Positions 25,066 to 32,559 of a DNA stretch of 37,190 nt are shown here, piece after piece. This DNA comes from Desulfofundulus australicus DSM 11792 (lineage in GTDB: Bacteria; Bacillota; Desulfotomaculia; Desulfotomaculales; Desulfovirgulaceae). Both the position numbers and the translations under genes were made by a program. The notes below the pieces were generated by a model. That model saw only the letters and a list, made by a program, of their open reading frames with translations. It ran no database searches and was not told the DNA's origin. Each line of letters starts with the position of its first letter. The stretch's first letter is position 1. The DNA lies in NCBI RefSeq assembly GCF_900129285.1, contig NZ_FQUW01000030.1:1-37190 (forward strand), read 5' to 3'.

Positions 25066-25109
25066 ATACCCCTACTGGTATTAGTATTTTCATATACCGG
25101 TAAGGGTAG
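25066..25109 (+). promoter_or_regulatory. Two tandem CsoR/CstR-like operator sites
   Basis: ATACC-CCTACT-GGTAT (25066-25081) and ATACC-GGTAAG-GGTAG (25094-25109) share the ATACC-N6-GGTA form, with 28 bp between centres. They also pair as an imperfect 15-bp hairpin. The form recalls CsoR/CstR family operators, which in Firmicutes control persulfide-detoxifying genes. No csoR or cstR gene lies in the window, so this is an inference from form and neighbours. Confidence 0.45.
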
Positions 25110-25111
25110 AT

Positions 25112-25137
25112 GGTACCGGCCCGGCCGGGCCGGTACC
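25112..25137. repeat. Perfect 26-bp palindrome in the operon leader
   Basis: The half GGTACCGGCCCGG (25112-25124) is exactly reverse-complementary to 25125-25137. It lies between the operator-like sites and the TusA gene. It could form a cruciform, an mRNA hairpin without U-tract, or a dimer-binding site. Confidence 0.85.
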
Positions 25138-25179
25138 TGAAAGATGGTTGAAATATATCCCGGAATAAGGAGGCGGACT

Positions 25180-25440
25180 TTGTTTATGACCACAGCGGAA
25201 CTGCAGAACATCAAGGCGGATAAGGTTGTGGACGCCCGGGGGGTTTCCTGCCCCGGCCCCATTATGGCGGCCAAAAAGGCCATTGCCGACGTTAAAGTGG
25301 GAGAAGTAATGGAGATCCTGGCTACCGATTCCGGGTCCCAGAGGGACATTCCGGCCTGGGCCAGGAAAATGGGCCACGAATTCCTCGGTGTGGTTGAAGA
25401 AGCCGGTTACTGGAAGCTCTATGTGAAAAGGATGAAGTAG
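25180..25440 (+). CDS. TusA-like sulfur carrier
   Basis: An approximately 86-residue protein of the TusA/SirA/YeeD family. The sulfur-carrying Cys is in DARGVSCPGPIMAAKKAI (CPxP motif), and GSQRDIPAWARKMGHEFL matches the family's helix 2. Such proteins pass persulfide sulfur between enzymes. The TTG at 25180 stands six bases from AAGGAGG; the ATG at 25186 is 12 bases away and is the alternative. It opens the operon that ends with a DsrE-like protein. TusA next to Hdr-like genes is known from the sulfur-oxidising sHdr systems and from several sulfur-metabolising anaerobes. Confidence 0.9.
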   Translation: MFMTTAELQNIKADKVVDARGVSCPGPIMAAKKAIADVKVGEVMEILATDSGSQRDIPAWARKMGHEFLGVVEEAGYWKLYVKRMK

Positions 25441-25441
25441 C

Positions 25442-25870
25442 ATGTCCGGGCAGGCCGGCATCAACAGCGACTTTTCACCAAAGATCCTCGTCTTTTCCAC
25501 CAACAACATTTCCGATCCCGGTATTGACCTTGCCGGTAGTTCCCATATGCACTACCCACCTTCGGTTACGGTTATCAGCATGCCCTGCACCAGCGGTATC
25601 AGGCCCGAATGGATCGCCTATGCGGTGGAAAGGGGCTTTGACGGGGTTTTCCTGGCTGCCGACGGGGAAGAATGCGCCTACCTTCCCGACTGTGCAAAGA
25701 GAACGTCGGAGATTGTGCGCAGGGCTCAGGAGTTGCTCGAACAAAAGGGATATGAACCCCAGAGGGTACGAATGTCGGCCATCTGCTCGGTCTGTGCCGG
25801 GCCGTTTACCGGCCACATGAAAGAATTTTCCGAGGCCTTGAAAAATCTCGGGCCCGCCAGGAAGGGATAA
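25442..25870 (+). CDS. MvhD/FlpD-like protein with missing cluster cysteines
   Basis: This 142-residue protein resembles the delta subunit (MvhD) that links hydrogenase or dehydrogenase to HdrA: DLAGSSHMHYPPSV, the CxSGRxxP-like MPCTSGIRPEW, GFDGVFLAADGEECAY, and a C-terminal helix. The family binds a [2Fe-2S] cluster through several Cys. Here the first pair is absent (FSTNNISDPG where CNWC is usual) and GCH is AAD, leaving only Cys of MPC and EEC. The usual cluster can hardly form. A CSVC pair near residue 121 is extra. It starts one base after the TusA stop codon and precedes HdrA by three. It may be a structural adaptor. Confidence 0.75.
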   Translation: MSGQAGINSDFSPKILVFSTNNISDPGIDLAGSSHMHYPPSVTVISMPCTSGIRPEWIAYAVERGFDGVFLAADGEECAYLPDCAKRTSEIVRRAQELLEQKGYEPQRVRMSAICSVCAGPFTGHMKEFSEALKNLGPARKG

Positions 25871-25873
25871 AGC

Positions 25874-28582
25874 ATGAATTACGATGTTCTCGTCATCGGC
25901 AGCGGGATTGGGGGTATGGAGTCGGCCCTCAAGCTGGGAGATATGGGTTACCGGGTCCTGCTGGTGGAAAAGGAAGCCAGTGTGGGCGGCAAGATGATTT
26001 TGCTGAGCAAGGTATTTCCCACCCTTGACTGCGCCAGCTGTATCTCCACCCCCAAGATGGCCGCCACAGTACACCATCCCAACATTGACGTGCTGATTTA
26101 CTCCGAAGTGGAGGAGATCAGGAAGCTGCCGGGGGGCCAGTTTGCCGTCCGGGTCCGCCGCAAACCCACCTTTGTCCACCACTCCCTCTGCACCGGTTGC
26201 CGCCAGTGTGAAATGAACTGCAATGTCGCGGTTCCGGATCAGTTCAACTTCGACATGGTGGCCAGGAGGGCGGCCTACATCCCCTTCCCCCAGGCTGTCC
26301 CCAAAAAGGCCGTCATAGAGCGGGAGGGGACGTCCCCCTGTTCCTTTGCCTGCCCGGCCGGCATCAAGGCCCACGGGTATATCGCCCTGGTCAGGAGCGG
26401 GAAGTACCGGGAGGCCTTCGAGCTGGTGCTGGAAAGCACACCGCTGGTGGGCAGCCTGGGCAGGGCCTGCTACGCCCCCTGCGAAGGCGAGTGCACCCGG
26501 AACCGGCTGGAAGGCCCGCTGCCCATCAGGAGGATCAAGCGTTTTATCGCCGACCGCTATTATGCGGAACACCCGGCGCCCCGGCTTTCGCCCCCGCAGG
26601 AGCGGGAGGATAAAAGGGTGGCCGTGGTGGGAGCGGGGCCGGCGGGGCTCACCGCCGCCTTCTTCCTGGCTAAAAAGGGCTACCGGGTGACCGTTTTTGA
26701 AGCGGGGCCGCAGCCCGGCGGCATGCTGCGCACGGCCATCCCTTCCTACCGCCTGCCCAAAGAGGTGGTGGCCAGGGATATAGAGAACGTGGTGGCCCTG
26801 GGTGTGGAAATCAAAACCGGATGCAGGGTGGAAAACCTGGAAGAGCTGAAGAATGAAGGTTTTGACGCCATATTCGTGGCCACCGGTACACCGCGCTCCA
26901 GGCCAATGGGGATTGAAGGCGAGGATCTGGAGGGTGTGTACCGCGCCCTGGATTTCCTGCAGCAGGTGAACGAAGGCCGCAGGATATCCCTTGCCGGGAA
27001 GACGGTGGTGGTGGTGGGCGGCGGTAACGTGGCCGTGGATGCGGCCAGGGTGGCCGTAAGGCTGGGTGCGCGAAGGGTTATCGTCCAGTACCGCAGGACG
27101 AAAGCCGAGATGCCCGCCCATGAAAGGGAAGTCGTAGCTGCGGAGCGGGAAGGGGTGGAGTTTCAATTTTTGAGCGCGCCCCTGAAGTTTGTGGGCAGCG
27201 GTGGGAAAGTGGCGGCGGTGGAGAGCGTCAGGATGGAGCCGGGTGAGCCGGACGCCGGCGGGAGGAGGAAGCCGGAGCCAGTTGCCGGCTCCGGGTACAG
27301 GATTGCGGCCGATGTGGTCATAACGGCTATCGGCCTGGAACCGGATACGGGGGCCTTTCGGAAAATATTGCCCCTCAACGACAATGGTACCATCAGGGTG
27401 GACCCGCACACCCTGCAAACCGCCGTACCCTACGTCTTTGCCGGGGGAGACGTGGTCACCGGCCCCTCCATGATCGTGAAGGCAGTGGCCCAGGGCAGGC
27501 GGGCGGCCTTCTTCATCGACCGCTATTTAAAGGGAGAAGAACTTAAAGGTGTGGAGTTTGATTACCGGATGCCGGTGGTGGACAGGGAAAAGGTTCTGGG
27601 CCGGCAGCAGAGCTACCGGACCCTGCCCCCGGTGGAAGAGGGCGAACTCCTGCAGGAAAGGCCCGGCGATTTTTCCGCAACGGAACTGCCTCTCTCGGAG
27701 GAACAGGCGCGGTACAGTGCCGGCAGGTGCCTGGACTGCGGGGTTTGTTCCGAATGCCGCCAGTGTGCGGCCACCTGCCCGGCCGGTGCCGTTGACCTTT
27801 CCATGAAGGAGGAGCAGAAAGAGTATCAGGTGGGTGCGGTGATTATAGCCACGGGGTTTCAGTTCTTCCCCGCCCGGGAGAAGCCGCAGTACGGTTACGG
27901 GAAGTTTAAAAACGTCATCACCGGCATGCAGATGGACCGGCTGCTGGCTCCCACCAGGCCCTATAACGCCGTGCTGAGGCCATCCGACGGCAGGGTGCCC
28001 GAGAACATAGCCTTTGTGCTCTGCACCGGTTCCAGGGACCGGTCGGTGAACAACCCTGTATGCTCCCGGGTATGCTGCATGTACTCGATCAAGCAAAACC
28101 AGCTGATTATGGGCGCGCTGCCCCTGGCCGACGTAACGGTTTATTATATCGACATCCGGGCCTTTGGCAAGGGATATGAGGAATTTTACAACCAGGCCCG
28201 GGATATGGGCGCCCGTTTTATCAAGGGCAGGGTGGCCAGGATCGAGGAAAAGGAAGACGGTAACCTCCTCCTTTACTACGAGGATATTGACCACGGCGGG
28301 AAACTCGCCCGGGCGGAACACGACCTGGTGGTTCTCTCCACGGGCCTCCTTCCCAACCCGCGGGTTCCGGAGCTGTTTGGCAACGCGAAGCTGGAGCTGG
28401 ATGAAAACCTGTTCGTCAGGGAAGTGGATGAAGACCTGAATCCGGGCAAAACAAGTATCGAAGGGGTCTTCGTGGCCGGAGCTGCTTCCGGTGCCCGCGA
28501 CATACCCGACTCCATATTACATGCCGGCGCTGCGGCAGCTCTGGCGGCGGCCTATGTGGAAAGGATAAGGATGAAAAAATGA
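25874..28582 (+). CDS. HdrA-type flavoprotein with an inserted GltD-like NAD(P)H module
   Basis: At 902 residues this is much longer than plain HdrA. Residues 1-145 are the start of HdrA (FAD motif GSGIGGMESAL, DCASCIS, 4Fe-4S CTGCRQCEMNC). Residues about 153-560 match the GltD/NfnB oxidoreductase: CSFACPAG and CYAPCEGEC cluster motifs, GAGPAGLTAAFFL for FAD, VVVGGGNVAVDAARVA for NAD(P), and AGGDVVTGPSMIVKA. Residues from about 615 return to HdrA, with CLDCGVCSECRQCAATCP and the C-terminal flavin segment. HdrA carries a bifurcating FAD; the insert would let NAD(P)H feed it directly. It is translationally coupled to the next HdrA (4-base overlap). Confidence 0.88.
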   Translation: MNYDVLVIGSGIGGMESALKLGDMGYRVLLVEKEASVGGKMILLSKVFPTLDCASCISTPKMAATVHHPNIDVLIYSEVEEIRKLPGGQFAVRVRRKPTFVHHSLCTGCRQCEMNCNVAVPDQFNFDMVARRAAYIPFPQAVPKKAVIEREGTSPCSFACPAGIKAHGYIALVRSGKYREAFELVLESTPLVGSLGRACYAPCEGECTRNRLEGPLPIRRIKRFIADRYYAEHPAPRLSPPQEREDKRVAVVGAGPAGLTAAFFLAKKGYRVTVFEAGPQPGGMLRTAIPSYRLPKEVVARDIENVVALGVEIKTGCRVENLEELKNEGFDAIFVATGTPRSRPMGIEGEDLEGVYRALDFLQQVNEGRRISLAGKTVVVVGGGNVAVDAARVAVRLGARRVIVQYRRTKAEMPAHEREVVAAEREGVEFQFLSAPLKFVGSGGKVAAVESVRMEPGEPDAGGRRKPEPVAGSGYRIAADVVITAIGLEPDTGAFRKILPLNDNGTIRVDPHTLQTAVPYVFAGGDVVTGPSMIVKAVAQGRRAAFFIDRYLKGEELKGVEFDYRMPVVDREKVLGRQQSYRTLPPVEEGELLQERPGDFSATELPLSEEQARYSAGRCLDCGVCSECRQCAATCPAGAVDLSMKEEQKEYQVGAVIIATGFQFFPAREKPQYGYGKFKNVITGMQMDRLLAPTRPYNAVLRPSDGRVPENIAFVLCTGSRDRSVNNPVCSRVCCMYSIKQNQLIMGALPLADVTVYYIDIRAFGKGYEEFYNQARDMGARFIKGRVARIEEKEDGNLLLYYEDIDHGGKLARAEHDLVVLSTGLLPNPRVPELFGNAKLELDENLFVREVDEDLNPGKTSIEGVFVAGAASGARDIPDSILHAGAAAALAAAYVERIRMKK

Positions 28583-30312
28583 AGGACCGGAGAATAGGTG
28601 TGTACGTCTGCCACTGCGGCGGGAACATTTCCGATTACGTGGATGTGAACAGGGTGGTCGAGGCCGTCCGGGAAGAGCCGGGAGTGGTGGTGGCCAGGGA
28701 GGCCATGTTCACCTGTTCCGACGCCTCCCAGCAGGAGATAATCCGGGACATCAAAGAGCAGGAACTGGACGGGCTGGTGGTGGCATCCTGTTCCCCCAGG
28801 CTGCACCTTCATACTTTCAGGGATGTGGCGAAAAGGGCGGGACTCAACCCCTACCAGTACACCCAGGTCAATATCAGGGAACAGTGTTCCTGGGCCCACA
28901 CCGGTGACAGGGAAGGGGCCACTGCCAAGGCCATCAGGCTGGTCAGGGCGGGCATTGCCAGGACCAGGTTAACCGAGCCGCTCCAGCCACTTAAAATTGA
29001 CACGGTACCTGCAGTACTGGTGGTTGGCGCGGGGATAGCCGGGCTGCGGGCGGCCATCGGCCTGGCGGACACCGGCATCAGTGTTTATGTGGTGGAGCGG
29101 GAAGCAGCCCCGGGCGGCCGGGTGGCCCGCCTGGGGAGGATGTACCCCCACGGTAAAAGGGGCCGGGAGCTGATTAACCAGCTGGTTGAGGAAGTGCAGA
29201 AGAGGGAAAATATAACCCTTTTTACCGGTGCCGGGCTGGTAGAAAAGTCAGGCAGTATCGGGAACTTTCAGGTGAGGATACGGGTGAGGGAGCCCGTGGA
29301 AAGTGAAATCGGGGTACAGGTAGGGGCAATCATTGTAGCCACCGGTTTCGACCTCTACCAGCCCCGGGAGGGCGAGTACGGCTTCGGGCTGGAGGGGGTA
29401 ATAACCCTGGATGACTTCCTGGAGCTCCTGGATGCTCCCGGTGCCGGGTTGAACTTCCGGGGCCGGGAAGTGAAGGACGTGGTTTACGTTTACTGTGTTG
29501 GCAGCAGGCAGGGTGCGGGTGGGGAAGGGGCCAACCGCTATTGCTCCCGTTACTGCTGTAATGCGGCAGTCCACGCGGCCAGCCTGGCTTTTGACAAAAG
29601 CCCCGGAGTCCGCCAGTACCACCTTTTCCGGGATATGCGTACCTACGGCAGGTTCGAGCTGTTCTACCAGGAGGCCCTCAGGCGGGGGGCGGTGTTCCTG
29701 AAATTTGATGAGAGCGAGCCCCCCAGGGTTGAACGGGGCGAGGGTGGGAAATTAAAGGTTACCGTGAAGGACCTGCTCACCTGCGGGGAGGAGTTTGAGC
29801 TCCAGGCCGATCTGGTGGTGCTGGTCACCGGTATGGTACCCCGGGAGAACGGAAAACTGGTGGATATTCTGAAGCTGCCCGTGGGCAGGGACGGCTTTTT
29901 CAACGAGATCCACCCCAAGCTGCGCCCGGTGGAAACGGTGGTGGATGGCCTGTTTATCTGCGGCACCTGCCAGGGGCCCAAAAATTCTTCCGAGAGCGTT
30001 GCTTCCGCCCTGGCCGCGGTAACCCAGAGCGCCTCCATCCTCAAAAAAGGGTATGTCGAGCTGGAGCCCCTGGTTGCCGCCGTGGATCCCCGGCGGTGTA
30101 ACTGGTGCGGTGAATGTGCAGGGACCTGTCCCTATTCCGCCATTGAACGGGAGCATTACCAGGACAGGGAAGTGGCCCGGGTCAACGAAGCGGTATGCAA
30201 GGGCTGCGGGGGCTGCGTACCGTCCTGTTCCCGGGGGGCCCTCAACCTCAAGGGTTATTCAGATGAGCAGATCAGGGCCATGATTGATGCCCTGGCAAAG
30301 GAGATATGCTGA
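28579..30312 (+). CDS. Second HdrA-like flavoprotein iron-sulfur subunit
   Basis: 577 residues in normal HdrA order: N-terminal RIGVYVCHCGGNI domain, ASCSPRLHLHTFRD, FAD motif VVGAGIAGLRAA at about residue 150, the Cys-rich loop YCSRYCCNAAVHAA, and two C-terminal 4Fe-4S motifs (CNWCGECAGTCP and CKGCGGCVPSC). In the Hdr family this subunit passes electrons from an FAD to HdrC/HdrB. Two HdrA proteins side by side suggest a heterodimeric HdrA. The ATG overlaps the end of the preceding gene; the next gene overlaps its stop by one base. Confidence 0.92.
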   Translation: MKDRRIGVYVCHCGGNISDYVDVNRVVEAVREEPGVVVAREAMFTCSDASQQEIIRDIKEQELDGLVVASCSPRLHLHTFRDVAKRAGLNPYQYTQVNIREQCSWAHTGDREGATAKAIRLVRAGIARTRLTEPLQPLKIDTVPAVLVVGAGIAGLRAAIGLADTGISVYVVEREAAPGGRVARLGRMYPHGKRGRELINQLVEEVQKRENITLFTGAGLVEKSGSIGNFQVRIRVREPVESEIGVQVGAIIVATGFDLYQPREGEYGFGLEGVITLDDFLELLDAPGAGLNFRGREVKDVVYVYCVGSRQGAGGEGANRYCSRYCCNAAVHAASLAFDKSPGVRQYHLFRDMRTYGRFELFYQEALRRGAVFLKFDESEPPRVERGEGGKLKVTVKDLLTCGEEFELQADLVVLVTGMVPRENGKLVDILKLPVGRDGFFNEIHPKLRPVETVVDGLFICGTCQGPKNSSESVASALAAVTQSASILKKGYVELEPLVAAVDPRRCNWCGECAGTCPYSAIEREHYQDREVARVNEAVCKGCGGCVPSCSRGALNLKGYSDEQIRAMIDALAKEIC

Positions 30313-30557
30313 TGGACGGCAGGGTGAGAGATATCCGGGAAGTAATCAGGGAAGAGATGCTGATGAGGGATAAAATCCTGGACCTCCTGAAGGACGGCCC
30401 CAAAACCATTCCGGAAATAGCCCGGGCACTGGACCGTCCCGGCCATGAAGTCATGTTCTGGGTTATGGGCATGCGCAAGTACGGGCAGGTATGTGAGGAT
30501 GAGCTGACCGACGAGGGTTACTACAGGTACAGGGCCGTTTGCAAGGAGGAGTGCTGA
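30312..30557 (+). CDS. Small winged-helix-like protein in the Hdr operon
   Basis: An 81-residue protein. Residues 20-65 (RDKILDLLKDGPKTIPEIARALDRPGHEVMFWVMGMRKYGQV) have the pattern of a winged-helix DNA-binding domain, with helix-turn-helix at IPEIARAL and EVMFWVMGMR. Two Cys near the C-terminus (VCEDE and AVCKEEC) could bind metal or sense redox state. The ATG at 30312 lies 8 bases from AAAGGAG; the ATG at 30306 is too near it. It overlaps both neighbours by one base. It may regulate the operon or be a structural Hdr partner; I cannot decide. Confidence 0.65.
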   Translation: MDGRVRDIREVIREEMLMRDKILDLLKDGPKTIPEIARALDRPGHEVMFWVMGMRKYGQVCEDELTDEGYYRYRAVCKEEC

Positions 30558-30859
30558 TGCCACGGATGGATCCCCTCTTCGCGGAAGAAGTTAACAGTTT
30601 CGGCCGTTTTGATGCCCGGGCCTGTTTGAACTGCGGGGTGTGCAGCGCGGTGTGCCCCATGGGCATCGAGCTCCTCCCCCGGAAGCTGTTCCGCTACGTC
30701 CTGCTGGGCGTGAAGGACAGGGTGCTGGAAAATGTCCAGGCTGTTTACTCCTGCCTGCTGTGCCGCCTTTGTGAGGTCAACTGCCCGGCGCAGGTGCGGG
30801 TCGCAGAAAATGTACGTTTCCTGCGCTACTACCTGAACAAGAAAGTTTTTCAAATTTGA
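30557..30859 (+). CDS. HdrC-like iron-sulfur subunit
   Basis: A 100-residue ferredoxin-like protein with two 4Fe-4S motifs, CLNCGVCSAVCPMG and CLLCRLCEVNCPAQ, the standard HdrC plan. It joins HdrA to HdrB. The start codon overlaps the preceding stop (TGATG), and GGAGGAG is well placed. An earlier in-frame ATG (30539) has no benefit. Confidence 0.9.
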   Translation: MPRMDPLFAEEVNSFGRFDARACLNCGVCSAVCPMGIELLPRKLFRYVLLGVKDRVLENVQAVYSCLLCRLCEVNCPAQVRVAENVRFLRYYLNKKVFQI

Positions 30860-30872
30860 GGAGAATGGGATC

Positions 30873-31835
30873 ATGCCGCTACCAATTGGAGATACCGTGG
30901 GCATTCTCGCGGACAACCTGCGGATGAGAAAATCCGTTCTGCCCATCCCGGCCAGGAGCACCGCTGCCTGGGCCAGGGGCCTGGGGCTGGCCCGGGGCGG
31001 GGAAACCATCCTCTATACCGGCGGGATGTACCAGCTTGTTCCTTACATCCAGGCCCTGAACAGGTTCCAGGAAAAAATTGAGGATTCCTGGCTTGCCGGG
31101 ATGATCAAATACGGGAGGATGGCCAACAGGGTGATCAACATTTCCGCCCTGATGGCCCGGCCTCCCGGGAGTGAGCGTGAATCCAGCGACCGGATACTGG
31201 TTAATATCGCCCGCCTCCTGAGGCGGGCGGGGGTTGATTTCGGCTACCTGTACGAGGATGATCTCTATTCGGGGGCGCTGGCCTACGATCTGGGTGCGGA
31301 TGATGTGGTGGAAGCCCACACCCGCAGGCTGGCCGGGGTATTTAAAAAGTACCGGGTAAAAAGGGTCATTACCGTCGATCCCCATACCACCCACATGCTC
31401 CGCTCCGTGTACCCCGCTTTAACTGGCCAGCATGACCTGCAGGTGAAAAGTTACCTGGAAGTGCTGGTGGAGCGGGGCGCTGTGCCCCGGAAGGAGCTCC
31501 GCCTGGAAGCGGCCCTCCACGATTCCTGTCTTTACGCCCGGTGCGAAAACGTGCTGCAGGAACAGAGGACCCTGCTGCTCAGGGCGGGCGTGGACCTCAA
31601 AGAACCGGCGGATTCCGGCAGGTTCACCCTCTGCTGTGGGGGGCCCGCCGAATCCCTGTTCCCCAAAAAGGCCAGGGAAACCGCGGCCAAAAGGGTGGAG
31701 CAGCTCAAGAAGGTTTCCGGCAGGGTGGTGACCATGTGCCCCATCTGTCTGGTCAACCTGCGGAAGGCTGCCGGGGGTGAAATCCAGCTGGAGGATATAT
31801 CCGGCTACCTGGTACGGGCCTACTGTGAGGGATAG
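30873..31835 (+). CDS. HdrB-like subunit with a single intact CCG domain
   Basis: 320 residues. The C-terminal CCG domain is complete: HDSCLYARC, CCGGPAESLFPKKA and MCPICLVNL give the Cys pattern for a noncubane 4Fe-4S cluster that splits disulfides. The N-terminal copy is degenerate: where a Cys is expected after the first strand the sequence reads YTGGMYQL, and no CCG triplet is seen in the first half. Only one catalytic cluster should form, unlike methanogen HdrB with two. This is common in HdrB/HdrD-like subunits of other pathways. It follows HdrC by 13 bases. Confidence 0.85.
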   Translation: MPLPIGDTVGILADNLRMRKSVLPIPARSTAAWARGLGLARGGETILYTGGMYQLVPYIQALNRFQEKIEDSWLAGMIKYGRMANRVINISALMARPPGSERESSDRILVNIARLLRRAGVDFGYLYEDDLYSGALAYDLGADDVVEAHTRRLAGVFKKYRVKRVITVDPHTTHMLRSVYPALTGQHDLQVKSYLEVLVERGAVPRKELRLEAALHDSCLYARCENVLQEQRTLLLRAGVDLKEPADSGRFTLCCGGPAESLFPKKARETAAKRVEQLKKVSGRVVTMCPICLVNLRKAAGGEIQLEDISGYLVRAYCEG

Positions 31836-31884
31836 GGTGAAGAATTTTCCTGGTTGCAGGAAAATATGCGGGGGTGAGAGATGC

Positions 31885-32352
31885 ATGAAAAAGACCATCA
31901 TTGTGTTCAGCGGTGACCTGGACCGGGTGATGGCCGCTTTCATAATTGCCAACGGTGCAGCCGCCATGGGTGACGAGGTGACCATGTTTTTCACCTTCTG
32001 GGGGCTGAATGTCCTGAGAAAGCCGGAGAAGGTTAAAGTGAAGAAGAGCTTCCTGCAGGCCCTGTTCGGCTGGATGATGCCCAGGGGAGCCGACAGGCTG
32101 GGCATATCCAAAATGAACTTTGGCGGCCTGGGGGCAAGGATGATGAAGATCGTCATGAAACAGCAGAACGTCACCCCCCTTACGGAGTTGATTGCCTCGG
32201 CCAGGGAACAGGGCATCAAGATGATTGCCTGTACCATGTCCATGGATGTGATGGGCATTAGAAAGGAAGAACTTATCGACGGCCTGGAGTTTGCCGGGGT
32301 GGCCACCTATCTGGCCGAAGCCGATGAAGCCAACGTCAACCTCTTCATATAA
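31885..32352 (+). CDS. DsrE/DsrF-like sulfur-transfer protein
   Basis: A 155-residue protein of the DsrE/F/peroxiredoxin-like family. KTIIVFSGDLDRVMAAFIIANGAAAMGDEVTMFFTFWGL is the family opening. The one well-placed Cys is in MIACTMSMDVMG (about residue 113), a likely persulfide carrier. Relatives act with TusA in sulfur transfer. It starts at the second of two close ATGs, with GGGGGTGAGAG upstream; the open frame back to 31777 overlaps HdrB and is rejected. It closes the operon, before tandem terminators. Confidence 0.88.
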   Translation: MKKTIIVFSGDLDRVMAAFIIANGAAAMGDEVTMFFTFWGLNVLRKPEKVKVKKSFLQALFGWMMPRGADRLGISKMNFGGLGARMMKIVMKQQNVTPLTELIASAREQGIKMIACTMSMDVMGIRKEELIDGLEFAGVATYLAEADEANVNLFI

Positions 32353-32371
32353 ATCCCCCTCCAATCCCCCT

Positions 32372-32428
32372 CTGACCTGCCCCCAAAGGGCCGGTCTTTT
32401 TTTTGGGGCGGTTGTCCCCTTTTTTTGT
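32372..32428 (+). terminator. Tandem terminators after the sulfur operon
   Basis: First: GACC...CCCAAAGGG...GGTC followed by eight T (to about 32404). Second: GGGG-CGGTTGT-CCCC followed by seven T. Two strong stops in 57 bases isolate cysK from the operon. Confidence 0.85.
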
Positions 32429-32476
32429 TCCGGGAACCGGCGTGGTTGTCATTTAAAAGATTGCGCCTTCCGGGAA

Positions 32477-32505
32477 TTTACCCCGGCCTGCCCCCGGGTT
32501 ATAAT
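32477..32505 (+). promoter_or_regulatory. Promoter of cysK
   Basis: TTTACC, 17 bp, TATAAT, about 55 bases before the cysK start. Confidence 0.6.
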
Positions 32506-32559
32506 AGGGAGAGGTAATTTTTACGTGCTGCTCAGCAGCATTCTGGAGGCTGATTGGAG

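Noticed and set aside
25475-27418. 647-codon open frame on the minus strand over the HdrA region
   Set aside because: It is antisense to the clear MvhD-like and HdrA genes, is Pro/His/Gly-rich and matches no family; high GC and codon bias of the real genes leave this frame open.
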